A stretch of DNA of 48,157 bases from an uncultured Alphaproteobacteria bacterium (GTDB lineage Bacteria > Pseudomonadota > Alphaproteobacteria > UBA7985), in NCBI GenBank assembly GCA_905479265.1, contig CAJQLX010000056.1, positions 1-48,157 of the forward strand, written 5' to 3'. Within the stretch, counting starts at the first letter, position 1. Each line of letters begins with the position of its first letter. The position numbers were made by a program, and so were the translations under genes. Below the pieces are notes generated by a model, which was not told the origin of the DNA, ran no database searches, and saw only the letters and a program-made list of their open reading frames with translations. This document shows positions 8,215 to 15,782 of this stretch, piece by piece.

Positions 8215-10071
8215 ATGTGGTCTCTCGCCCCCGCTTTGCTGCGTGCTTTCGACCCTGAAACCGCTCACCGCCTGACCATTCGTGGGCTGTCGTTGGGCCT
8301 GCATCCCCGATTTCGCGACCGCCGGGCTGAGCCTGTGGCGCGGGTGTTTGGCAAGGATCTTCCCAACCGCTTGGGACTGGCAGCAGGCTTTGATAAGGAC
8401 GCTGAGGCCGTCGCAGCGCTGGCAGCGCTTGGGTTTGGCGCTGTCGAGATTGGCTCTGTCACGCCAAAACCGCAGCCGGGCAACCCCCGCCCCCGCGTCT
8501 TCCGCCTGCCCGAAGATCAAGCGGTGATCAACCGCTACGGCTTTAACTCAGGCGGCCACGATATCGTTCGCCGCAATCTTGACCGCCTGCGCCCAAACCA
8601 GCGCCCGCCGCTGCTGGGTGTCAATTTGGGGGCCAACAAGACATCTGAGAACGTCCCTGCTGACTTTGCGCTGGGCGTGAGCAGGTTTGCCGACATCGCC
8701 GACTACTTGGTGATCAACGTGTCCAGCCCGAATACGCCGGGCTTGCGCGATCATCAGACGATCGACGCGCTGGGCCGGATCCTCGATCTGGCGTTGGACG
8801 CGCGCGCGCAGACCAGCGCGACGCCGATCATGCTCAAGATTGCGCCAGACCTCGCGGACGGCGATGTCGCGGCGATTGTGGAACTGGCGCTGGATCGCGG
8901 CATCGAAGGGCTGATTGCCACCAATACGACCATCGGTCGCCCCGACGATCTGCGCAGCACAGGGTCAGCGCGGGGCGAAAGCGGCGGTTTGTCGGGTCAG
9001 CCGTTGTTCGAGCGCGCCACCGACGTGCTCACCGCCATTCGCGAGCAGGCTGACGACCGCCTCGTGGTCTTTGGCACCGGCGGCGTCGCAACCCCTGAAC
9101 AAGCGCAGGAAAAGGTTCGGCGCGGTGCGGATGTAGTGCAGCTCTATACCGGCTTGATTTATGGCGGTCCGGCGCTGGTTAAACCGTTGATTGGTGCTGT
9201 GTCCAAACCGGCCAAGACGCACCGTGTGACCGGGCTCAATCAACTGCTGGACCAGCAAGGCTATCGCGGTTTGATCGTCGATCTTTGGGGTGTCATGCAC
9301 GACGGCAAGACCCTGTTCCCCGAGGCGGTCGAAGCGCTCCGCCGGGCGCGACAGCGGGGGGTTCAGGTGCAGTTCCTGTCCAACGCGCCCCGCCGAGCAG
9401 ACTCGATTGCTGCGTTGCTGGCCGGCATGGGTATGGCCGCAAAAGACTATGACGGCATTGTTTCCAGCGGTGAAGAAAGCTGGCAGGCGATGAAGGACCG
9501 CAGCGACCCGTTTTACGCCGCGTTGGGCCGACGCTGCTTCCATTTGGGCGCAGGCGCAAAAGACGCCAACATGCGCGAAGGCTTGGATTACGACTTTCAG
9601 GACGAAATCGCCGGTGCCGAGTGGATCCTCAACACCGGACCGGCGGCGAGTAAAGATTTGGCCGAGTGGCTGCCGCTGCTGAAAACAGCGCTAAGCGCTG
9701 GCTTGCCGATGGTCTGCGCCAATCCTGACCGTGTGGTCATGCGCGGCGATAGCCGGGAGCTGTGCGCGGGTGCTTTGGCAGAATGGTTCGAAGATCACGG
9801 CGGCACCGTCCGCTGGCACGGCAAGCCCTTTGGTTCTGTTTACCGCAGTGCGCGTACCGCCATGGGTCTGGGCCGTCACGAGGTGCTGGCCATCGGTGAC
9901 AGTTTCACCACCGACGTCGCCGGTGCGCGCGGGGCGGGGATCGATGTGTTGCTGGTGAACACAGGCATTCACCGGCGTGATCTGGATGATGACTTGATCG
10001 CTGGCGTCGATCGGCTGAGCGTAGAAAAGGGCGTGCGCCCAAGTTTCGTGGCGGATCGGTTGCAGTTTTGA
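8215..10071 (+). CDS. pyrD: dihydroorotate dehydrogenase (quinone) fused to HAD-IIA hydrolase
   Basis: A single 618-residue frame holding two enzymes. Residues 1 to about 335 are a class 2, membrane-associated dihydroorotate dehydrogenase that oxidises dihydroorotate to orotate with FMN and quinone (pyrimidine synthesis). It shows an N-terminal amphipathic helix, EIGSVTPKPQPGNP, INRYGFNSGG, and the catalytic-serine loop NVSSPNTPG near residue 170. Residues from about 350 on are a HAD class IIA phosphatase-like domain of the TIGR01459 kind: VDLWGVMHDG near residue 354, FLSNAPRR, and the late motif AIGDSFTTDVAGARGAG near 560. In that subfamily the second acid of the DxD motif is commonly tryptophan (DLW), as here. 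The usual C-terminal helix of PyrD is replaced by a short linker. No stop or frame change is visible at the junction (about 9180-9280). Confidence 0.93.
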   Translation: MWSLAPALLRAFDPETAHRLTIRGLSLGLHPRFRDRRAEPVARVFGKDLPNRLGLAAGFDKDAEAVAALAALGFGAVEIGSVTPKPQPGNPRPRVFRLPEDQAVINRYGFNSGGHDIVRRNLDRLRPNQRPPLLGVNLGANKTSENVPADFALGVSRFADIADYLVINVSSPNTPGLRDHQTIDALGRILDLALDARAQTSATPIMLKIAPDLADGDVAAIVELALDRGIEGLIATNTTIGRPDDLRSTGSARGESGGLSGQPLFERATDVLTAIREQADDRLVVFGTGGVATPEQAQEKVRRGADVVQLYTGLIYGGPALVKPLIGAVSKPAKTHRVTGLNQLLDQQGYRGLIVDLWGVMHDGKTLFPEAVEALRRARQRGVQVQFLSNAPRRADSIAALLAGMGMAAKDYDGIVSSGEESWQAMKDRSDPFYAALGRRCFHLGAGAKDANMREGLDYDFQDEIAGAEWILNTGPAASKDLAEWLPLLKTALSAGLPMVCANPDRVVMRGDSRELCAGALAEWFEDHGGTVRWHGKPFGSVYRSARTAMGLGRHEVLAIGDSFTTDVAGARGAGIDVLLVNTGIHRRDLDDDLIAGVDRLSVEKGVRPSFVADRLQF

Positions 10072-10094
10072 GGGTAGAACTTCGACCTAAGGCG

Positions 10095-10160
10095 TAACAT
10101 TACGCGAAAAAATTGATTGAACCCTCTGTAAAAAAGGTATATTTCTCCTAACATTATGCG
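10095..10160 (+). repeat. direct repeat TAACATTAYGCG before the coiled-coil gene
   Basis: TAACATTACGCG (10095-10106) and TAACATTATGCG (10149-10160) match at 11 of 12 positions and flank the putative promoter. The first copy is also part of a short palindrome, GCGTAA-CA-TTACGC (10092-10105). A similar AACGTTATGCG occurs at 14672-14682. They could be binding sites for a regulator; no known family is recognised. Confidence 0.4.
10113..10143 (+). promoter_or_regulatory. putative sigma-70 promoter of the coiled-coil gene
   Basis: TTGATT at 10113-10118 and TATATT at 10138-10143 resemble -35 and -10 boxes, but the 19-base spacing is long; an alternative -35 is TTGAAC at 15 bases. The site lies in the 180-base gap between the pyrD fusion and the coiled-coil gene. 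Confidence 0.35.
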
Positions 10161-10250
10161 GGACTGTCGATTCATTTTAACGACAGAACCACGATTTTCA
10201 GCCCTGATTTTTGCTTTGGGGCGCGCATTTGATGTTCAGGAGCAGTGCCC

Positions 10251-12992
10251 ATGACGGCGCAGTTTAAGCCCAATTCACGCTTTGAATCCTACACGCCGAC
10301 CTTTGTTTTCGCGCTGATCATGACGGGTGCTTGGTTGGTCGCGGGGTGGTCCTTGTTTGGCTACTACGGGGGTCCGACGGCCTTTGCCAGTCTCAGTCCG
10401 GCGGAAGTCGGTCTGGTGATTTGCGGCGGTCTGTTGCCGCTGATGGCCATTTGGATATTGTGCGGCATGCTGGTTGTTGGCACACGCTTGCGCAATTCGA
10501 TGATGGCCGAGTTGAGCACGCTGCGCACCGTGAACATCATGCCCGAAGAAACCCAAGCGCACATCAAGTCGATCACGCGGGCGTTTGAGGATCGCGTGGG
10601 GCACCTGCAGGGCGTGACCAGCGGCATTCTCAGCTCGTTGGAAACCGCAACGCACCAGTTTGAACATCAAACCGATATGCTCGACGCGCTGTCGATGCGT
10701 GTTGATGAGCAGGCCACAACGATCTCGACCGCGCTGAGCATTCAAGGCAACCAGCTCACCGGCGCAGAAGGCCGGATTGATCGCATGGTGAACCGCATGA
10801 AGCATGCGATGGACGACGTGCGCGAAGCCGGTGATGGCTTCCGTGACAACCTGACCAAGCCGATCGCTGAAGTGCAGGATACGCTGGCCGAGGCCACGCA
10901 ATCGATTCACACACAGATTGACGAAATCTGGTCCCGTCTGGAGCTGCTGGACGCGGCACAGGCCGAGACCGAAGACGCAACCGCCCGGACCCGTGCCGCG
11001 CTGGAGGCGGAGTCGGAGAACTTGCGCGTGACGGCGGATGCTGCTTTGGGCAGCGTTGAGGCCATGTCCACCAAGCTCACAGGCCAGATCGACATGCTTA
11101 AGTCGGTATCCCACGACGCCAATGACGTGGCTGATCAGATGCAGAACCGCTTGGAGCAGCAGTCCAAAGCCCTGCGCCAAGCCGGTCAGGACTTGTCGGC
11201 GCACGCCGGTGAGCTGCATGAAGCCATTCAAGAGCAAGCCAGTCACCTCACCACTTTGCAAACATCGGTGGACAGCTACGGCAGCGCCATTTCTGAGGAA
11301 TTCGAGCGCAAGGTCGAGCGGCTCATGGCCTCGGCCAAAGAAGCCGCTGACATTGTGGGCGAGCACACCGCGCAAGCAACACGCAAGGTGATTGAAGAAC
11401 TTTCCGACAACGGTGACAAACTCACCGGCAACATCAGTTTTGTCTCTGAGCGGGTGGAGGAGCTGACGGAAGCGCTGACGACGGGCGCATCCGTGCTCAA
11501 GGAAACCACGCTTTCGGCCAAGGAAGCGATGAAGGACAGCGCCAAAGACGTTGCAGCGATCATGACCACCTCGACCAAGGGCGCTGAAGTGCGGTTTGTC
11601 GAGCTGGGCGATGCCTGGGCCGAAACGCTAGAAGATCAGGCCGCGCGGGTGGAAAGCCTGCAGGAAATGGCAACAGCCGCTGAGGATCAGAGCTTCAAGC
11701 GTGCCGAGGAATCCGTGATCCACTTCGCAGAACGCCTCGACCATGCGCTGCAGGAACGGTTCGAAGACGAGCACGGTGCCTTTAACACCGCACAGCGCCA
11801 GATTGATTCGGCAGCACAGCGGACCGTGAACAACTATCACCGCTTGGTGGGCAGTTTTGTCGAAGACCTGACGCAGAAGGCGGGGGCGGAGATGGAATGC
11901 CTCATGACCTGGGGTCAGGAAATCCCCCGCGCAGCCGAACACCTGCGCGAAACAGCCGCCGAGGTGGTTCATCTGATGGATGAAAAAACCAAGGCCCTGC
12001 TGGCTCGGACCAACGAAGTGCGCCACGCGACCACGGACGCATTGGCCAGCACGCAAAGCCTGTTTGACGGGATTTCCCAAAGCCCGCAGCGGCTGAATGA
12101 TTCGGTTGAGCAGCTCAAGGCGACCTCCACGGTTGCCGTTGAAGACCTGCGCACACAGACCGAAGCGCTCAACACCTTGCTGCTGGACAGCCGAAACCGC
12201 ATGGTTCGCCTGACTGAGCAGTTCCATCGCGGCGTTAATGACGATCAGGTGGACGAACGTCTGGTTCGCCTCGCAGAGGCCATTGAGTTGGGCCAGCACG
12301 CGCTGAATAACGCTGCTTCGGCCTTTACCAATAGCACCCATGAAGCCGCAGAGTCAGCGCACTCCGCAGCAGGGCGTTTGATGGATACATCCCGGCTTGT
12401 GGGCGATCAGGTGCAGATGTTGCGCGACATGACCACCAATACGGAAAGTGCGAGCAACTTGCGCCGCGTGACCGATCAAGCGCAGGAGTTGCGAGCGATT
12501 CTCGATCAGATCGGCGTGGCAGCGGAAAACCACCAGCTCAAGCTGGTGCAGGTGACTGAAGAAGCCCGCACGCAGTCCGAACGGCTGCTGGAAACCGTCA
12601 AGTCTTCGGAGCGCGAAGCGTTTTTGAACGAAGCGTCATCCATGGTCGAAGCCTTGCATCAGTCCGCCATCGACGTGGATACGATTTTGGACGGCAACTT
12701 GCCCAGTGACGTGATCATGGCGATTGATGCTGGCGATCGCGGGGTCTCGGTCCGCCGCCTGCTCAGCCGCTATACACCGACCGGCGCCGCAGCCATGGCG
12801 GATCTCTATGCCCGCGACCGTGCCTTTACCGAGCGCGTGGACCGGTATTTGGAAACTTTCGACAGTTTGCTGGCACAGGCCAACCGGGTCGATAAGTCCA
12901 AACTGCTCCACACCACGTTCCTGACCGCTGATATCGGCAAGCTCTACGTCTTCCTCGCCCGGTCAATCGGGGTCATGCAAGCCGCAGAATAG
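10251..12992 (+). CDS. membrane-anchored long coiled-coil protein (possible polar scaffold)
   Basis: A 913-residue protein of unknown function. Two membrane helices near the N-terminus (about residues 18-42 and 54-78) are followed by a short cytoplasmic stretch and about 650 residues of alanine-, glutamate- and glutamine-rich heptad-like coiled coil. A more globular C-terminal region of about 120 residues follows (from LPSDVIMAIDAGDRG to the end). The overall layout resembles TipN, the Caulobacter birth-scar polarity protein, but this is resemblance of architecture only; homology is not shown. The open frame begins at GTG 10245, but AGGAG at 10238-10242 is spaced correctly for ATG 10251, not for the GTG. 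The gene has its own upstream region and is followed by a converging gene with a hairpin terminator between. Annotation tools may call it a chemotaxis, ATPase or apolipoprotein-like protein because of the coiled coil. Confidence 0.85.
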   Translation: MTAQFKPNSRFESYTPTFVFALIMTGAWLVAGWSLFGYYGGPTAFASLSPAEVGLVICGGLLPLMAIWILCGMLVVGTRLRNSMMAELSTLRTVNIMPEETQAHIKSITRAFEDRVGHLQGVTSGILSSLETATHQFEHQTDMLDALSMRVDEQATTISTALSIQGNQLTGAEGRIDRMVNRMKHAMDDVREAGDGFRDNLTKPIAEVQDTLAEATQSIHTQIDEIWSRLELLDAAQAETEDATARTRAALEAESENLRVTADAALGSVEAMSTKLTGQIDMLKSVSHDANDVADQMQNRLEQQSKALRQAGQDLSAHAGELHEAIQEQASHLTTLQTSVDSYGSAISEEFERKVERLMASAKEAADIVGEHTAQATRKVIEELSDNGDKLTGNISFVSERVEELTEALTTGASVLKETTLSAKEAMKDSAKDVAAIMTTSTKGAEVRFVELGDAWAETLEDQAARVESLQEMATAAEDQSFKRAEESVIHFAERLDHALQERFEDEHGAFNTAQRQIDSAAQRTVNNYHRLVGSFVEDLTQKAGAEMECLMTWGQEIPRAAEHLRETAAEVVHLMDEKTKALLARTNEVRHATTDALASTQSLFDGISQSPQRLNDSVEQLKATSTVAVEDLRTQTEALNTLLLDSRNRMVRLTEQFHRGVNDDQVDERLVRLAEAIELGQHALNNAASAFTNSTHEAAESAHSAAGRLMDTSRLVGDQVQMLRDMTTNTESASNLRRVTDQAQELRAILDQIGVAAENHQLKLVQVTEEARTQSERLLETVKSSEREAFLNEASSMVEALHQSAIDVDTILDGNLPSDVIMAIDAGDRGVSVRRLLSRYTPTGAAAMADLYARDRAFTERVDRYLETFDSLLAQANRVDKSKLLHTTFLTADIGKLYVFLARSIGVMQAAE

Positions 12993-13022
12993 GCGCCGCA
13001 AACGGCCACGTCATAGGTCTGC

Positions 13023-13059
13023 AAAAAAGCCAGCACCTGATGTTCATCAGGGCTGGCTT
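13023..13059 (-). terminator. intrinsic terminator of the 13.1 kb secreted-protein gene
   Basis: A near-perfect hairpin: AAGCCAGC (13027-13034) pairs with GCTGGCTT (13052-13059) and CCTGATG (13036-13042) with CATCAGG (13045-13051), with one bulged A and a two-base loop. On the minus strand it is followed by six T residues (13023-13028). It lies between converging genes and may also slow plus-strand transcription, though the T run is only on the minus side. Confidence 0.85.
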
Positions 13060-13082
13060 CGTTTGTGTCGTGTCCCAAGACT

Positions 13083-13724
13083 CTAGTTCTCGGACGGATA
13101 GGCCGTTTCTAGAAAGTGGGAGGCCGACCCAACCGGCGCGTAAACCGCTGGGAACTGCTCCGCCTCAAAAGGCTGACTGTCGTATCCGGTTGGTGCCGTC
13201 GATTGAACGCCATAGCCGGGCAGGTCGGATGTGTCTTTCACCACCACCACGCGCGGCTCCCCCCCTGAGTACCAAACCGGCATACCGTCCGCGTTGACGA
13301 ATGATCCATCGGGCTGAACAAAAGTGCGTCCGGCTGATGCGCTATTCTGGGTCTGATAGGACAGGGTTTCATACTGACCCATGGGGACAGCGACCGCTGG
13401 CACGTTTGGTATCTGCACCGCAGCGTTTATGATCGGTTGCGCGTAAGACACCGGTTCGGCGTAAGGGATTGGCGCGGCGTAGGTCACGTTCTGCCGGGGA
13501 TCAACCACCTGCGACTTGACGTAATAGGACGCATCATTGGCGAGGATCGTGTGCCCCTGACCGTTGGCCGAATAGGACACGTACGAGCCCGCAGCCACGG
13601 GCTGATAACCCGTTTTGCTGTAAAGAGATGGTTGCATGTAAGCGGTCTGAGCCTGCACTGAGCTGACCGCAAAGACCCCGGCTAAAAACGCCGCGGGGAT
13701 CATCAAATATTGAAAGTACCGCAT
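13083..13724 (-). CDS. secreted protein with YSKTGY motif, unknown function (paralogue A)
   Basis: A 213-residue protein that I do not recognise. A clear Sec signal peptide (hydrophobic residues 7-23, likely cut after SVQA near residue 26) exports it. The mature N-terminus carries LYSKTGYQP followed about 12 residues later by YSANGQGH. The rest is rich in proline, tyrosine, valine and glutamine with PYAEPVSYAQP-like repeats, and suggests an extended, surface-exposed or cell-wall-like protein. The neighbouring gene at 13990-14520 shares the YSKTGY and YSxNGxxH elements, so the two are paralogues. An AT-rich TATATT (13754-13749) lies about 25 bases upstream, and an inverted repeat at 13824-13844. 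No catalytic motif or cysteine pair is seen. Confidence 0.75.
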   Translation of the reverse strand: MRYFQYLMIPAAFLAGVFAVSSVQAQTAYMQPSLYSKTGYQPVAAGSYVSYSANGQGHTILANDASYYVKSQVVDPRQNVTYAAPIPYAEPVSYAQPIINAAVQIPNVPAVAVPMGQYETLSYQTQNSASAGRTFVQPDGSFVNADGMPVWYSGGEPRVVVVKDTSDLPGYGVQSTAPTGYDSQPFEAEQFPAVYAPVGSASHFLETAYPSEN

Positions 13725-13823
13725 GAGATTCTGCTTTTTGCTTTTCCAAATATAATGTCTCCGCCACGCGACTGATTATGAAACAGTTCGCGCAACGCAG
13801 GGTATGGATCTGCAACCAAGGGG

Positions 13824-13844
13824 CCAGTTAGCGGTAAAAACTGG
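13824..13844. promoter_or_regulatory. inverted repeat CCAGTT-N9-AACTGG upstream of paralogue A
   Basis: CCAGTT (13824-13829) and AACTGG (13839-13844) form an operator-like inverted repeat about 100 bases upstream of the secreted-protein start. The same arms, with eight bases between, occur upstream of mucR at 36250-36269. No regulator is proven. Confidence 0.35.
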
Positions 13845-13863
13845 TTAAGGCGTAGAAAGCAGC

Positions 13864-13965
13864 ATTATTCCGACCCAGCGGTTGAGTTGCGGGCAAAAAG
13901 CGGGAAATTTGGTCGCTTAATGCTTATCCCGCTTTCAAATCGTCAACGGGCCGAGTCGGAATAAT
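13864..13965. repeat. nested inverted repeat between the two secreted-protein genes
   Basis: The outer arms ATTATTCCGAC (13864-13874) and GTCGGAATAAT (13955-13965) are perfect 11-base complements. Inside, GTTGA (13881-13885) pairs with TCAAC (13943-13947) and AAAGCGGGA (13897-13905) with TCCCGCTTT (13927-13935). The whole 102-base unit can fold into one long branched hairpin on either strand. It may be a structured RNA, an elaborate terminator or a remnant palindromic element. Confidence 0.65.
13895..13935 (-). terminator. putative terminator of paralogue B
   Basis: On the minus strand AAAGCGGGA and TCCCGCTTT form a 9-pair stem with a 21-base loop and run into five T residues (13895-13899). 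It lies about 55 bases after the stop of the 13990-14520 gene. The loop is longer than usual for an intrinsic terminator. Confidence 0.5.
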
Positions 13966-13989
13966 TTCAAAGCAAGTCGCAGGTTGCGC

Positions 13990-14520
13990 TTACTGCACGT
14001 ACTGACCGGACTGGGTCTGGAAGTATTGCTGACCCTGAACGATTTGCTGCTGTGCGGGGTAACCGGACGGGGCAGGGGCGGTTGCGTACTGCTGCTGCTG
14101 AACCGCGCCATCGACGCCTTTGACAACAGGCAGAACGGCCGCTTCGTAGACCACAGGCTTTTCCGTCTGAATGATCTGCTGCTGATACTGGACCGGCACT
14201 TGCTGCACGGGCATTTGCACTTGCTGGTACTGCACTTGGCCCGGAATGACCTGCTGGTGGTACGTCACCGGACCGGGCGCATAGATTGGAATGCGCGCTG
14301 CTTTGTTATAGAGCGCTGGCGCGCCGCCAGTGGCTTCCATGGTCGGCATGTAGTGGGTGTTGCCGTTGACAGAATAGGCCACCGCTTGCTGCGGATTCAT
14401 CGCCATTTGCGGCGCATAGCCCGTTTTGCTGTAAACGAGGTGTTGGCCCGGTACTTGTGCGCTTGCGGAGGAGGCGAGCAACAGTGCGCTGAGGCCAGCA
14501 ATTTTGAGAAGTCGAGACAT
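13990..14520 (-). CDS. secreted glutamine-rich protein with YSKTGY motif (paralogue B)
   Basis: A 176-residue protein of unknown function. A signal peptide (hydrophobic residues 5-19, likely cut after SASA at residue 21) is followed by VYSKTGYAP at about residues 29-37 and YSVNGNTH near 50, matching the same elements in the gene at 13083-13724. The second half is very rich in glutamine, valine, proline and tyrosine (QYQQVQMPVQQVPVQYQQQ), which suggests a flexible, perhaps aggregating or surface-coating chain. There are no cysteines. The ATG at 14520 has AGGA seven bases upstream on the minus strand. It lies downstream of gpsA, separated by a possible terminator, so it is probably transcribed alone or with paralogue A. 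Confidence 0.75.
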   Translation of the reverse strand: MSRLLKIAGLSALLLASSASAQVPGQHLVYSKTGYAPQMAMNPQQAVAYSVNGNTHYMPTMEATGGAPALYNKAARIPIYAPGPVTYHQQVIPGQVQYQQVQMPVQQVPVQYQQQIIQTEKPVVYEAAVLPVVKGVDGAVQQQQYATAPAPSGYPAQQQIVQGQQYFQTQSGQYVQ

Positions 14521-14650
14521 CGGCTTTTCCTATGGAGTGATACAGACTGCGAAAGTTCGTGTGCCTCTACTCCGCAAGCGCGATACCAAATCAGTTTTCA
14601 CTATTTTTGCGCTATTACCGCACTAGATCGCCTTAACTGCCGCCAATGAA

Positions 14651-14682
14651 CGCATAAAAAAACGCACCCCCAACGTTATGCG
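14651..14682 (-). terminator. possible weak terminator of gpsA
   Basis: CGCATAA (14651-14657) and TTATGCG (14676-14682) are perfect complements. On the minus strand a short CGCA/TGCG stem precedes seven T residues. The stem adjoining the T run is short, so strength is doubtful. Confidence 0.35.
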
Positions 14683-14693
14683 TCACCAATTTA

Positions 14694-15677
14694 TTATCCG
14701 ACGTCGCTTGCGTGGCTGCGTGCCAGCAGCTCGTTGAGCAGCTGTTGCGGCGTGATCCGCTCAGAAACCAAGGCGGCAACCGCGCTCACTATGGGCAAAT
14801 CGAGTGCTTGTGTGCGGTTGGCAGCGACAACGCTTTGGGCTGCTCTTACGCCCTCGACCGTGGTGCCTTGCGCCAGTACAGCGCTTGCGCGTGCGCCCTG
14901 ACCGAGTTCAAAGCCAAAGCGGTGGTTGCGCGATTGCCGGTCTTGGCACGTGAGCGCAAGGTCGCCAATGCCGGCCAAGCCCGCAGCGGTGCGCGGATCT
15001 CCGTCGTAAGCCCGGATCACGCGTTCGATCTCACGCAGGCCGCGTGTCATCAGTGCCGATCGCGCGCTGGCGCCCAATCTCATGCCGTCTGCGCAGCCAC
15101 AGGCGATGGCGATAACGTTTTTCAAAGCGCCGCACACTTGTACCCCTCGGGGATCGTCGCTGTGATAGAGGCGCAGCAGAGGGGTGCTCAGCGTGCTTAG
15201 TAGCGGGTCGGCGTCGCCTGTTGTTGCCAAGGTCAGGGCCGTTGGCCGGTTGGCGAACAAATCCGCAGCAAAGGATGGACCGCTCAAAACAGCCAACCGG
15301 GGCTCCCCCATCAACGCTTCACTCAGCAAGGCTCCCTGTTCATCGGCAAAGCCTTTCGATGCGGTGACGATGGCACAGTTGGGGTGCAGGGAGGGGGCTA
15401 AATTCTGGAAAACGGCAGTCTGAGCTTGGGCTTTTACAGCCAGCACCACGATGTCGGCGGGACTGGTTGCCTGAAAGTGGTCCAGCTGTCCGCCGTTTAC
15501 ACCCGTCAGGACGGGACAGTCCGGCACGGCGGTATTGATCCCGTGGTGGCTCAGTGCCTCGGCCTGCGCAGCCTGACGACACCACAGGCGGACGGCGAGA
15601 CCGCTTTGAAGCCAAACATGGGCCAAAGCTGAGCCAAAGGCACCGGCGCCAATAATGTGGATGGTCGAAGCGCTCAT
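14694..15677 (-). CDS. gpsA: glycerol-3-phosphate dehydrogenase [NAD(P)+]
   Basis: A 327-residue cytoplasmic enzyme that reduces dihydroxyacetone phosphate to sn-glycerol 3-phosphate, the backbone of phospholipids. The Rossmann dinucleotide motif IIGAGAFGSALA lies at residues 8-19. SGPSFA near residue 137, the catalytic-lysine stretch GALKNVIAIACG near 185, and SRNHRFGFELG near 250 are family hallmarks. Length is normal. In many alphaproteobacteria gpsA follows tsaD, but here it stands alone, divergent from an ABC exporter, with a 105-base shared upstream region. Confidence 0.95.
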   Translation of the reverse strand: MSASTIHIIGAGAFGSALAHVWLQSGLAVRLWCRQAAQAEALSHHGINTAVPDCPVLTGVNGGQLDHFQATSPADIVVLAVKAQAQTAVFQNLAPSLHPNCAIVTASKGFADEQGALLSEALMGEPRLAVLSGPSFAADLFANRPTALTLATTGDADPLLSTLSTPLLRLYHSDDPRGVQVCGALKNVIAIACGCADGMRLGASARSALMTRGLREIERVIRAYDGDPRTAAGLAGIGDLALTCQDRQSRNHRFGFELGQGARASAVLAQGTTVEGVRAAQSVVAANRTQALDLPIVSAVAALVSERITPQQLLNELLARSHASDVG

Positions 15678-15689
15678 ATTAAATTTGTC

Positions 15690-15764
15690 AAAAACTGAAA
15701 AAGCATAGCGGGTCGTCTCTTGTTCTTGTCTGCTGGAGTCCGCACATCACTTGCATCAGTTTTT
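15690..15764. promoter_or_regulatory. inverted repeat in the gpsA / ABC exporter divergent region
   Basis: AAAAACTGA (15690-15698) and TCAGTTTTT (15756-15764) are perfect 9-base complements 57 bases apart, filling most of the gap between two divergent genes. It could be a looped operator, or chance in an AT-rich promoter region. Confidence 0.3.
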
Positions 15765-15782
15765 TGCAGGAAGCACGCACCG

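Noticed and set aside
10275-11375. 366-residue minus-strand frame
   Set aside because: Antisense to the coiled-coil gene; cysteine/histidine/arginine-rich composition typical of shadow frames.
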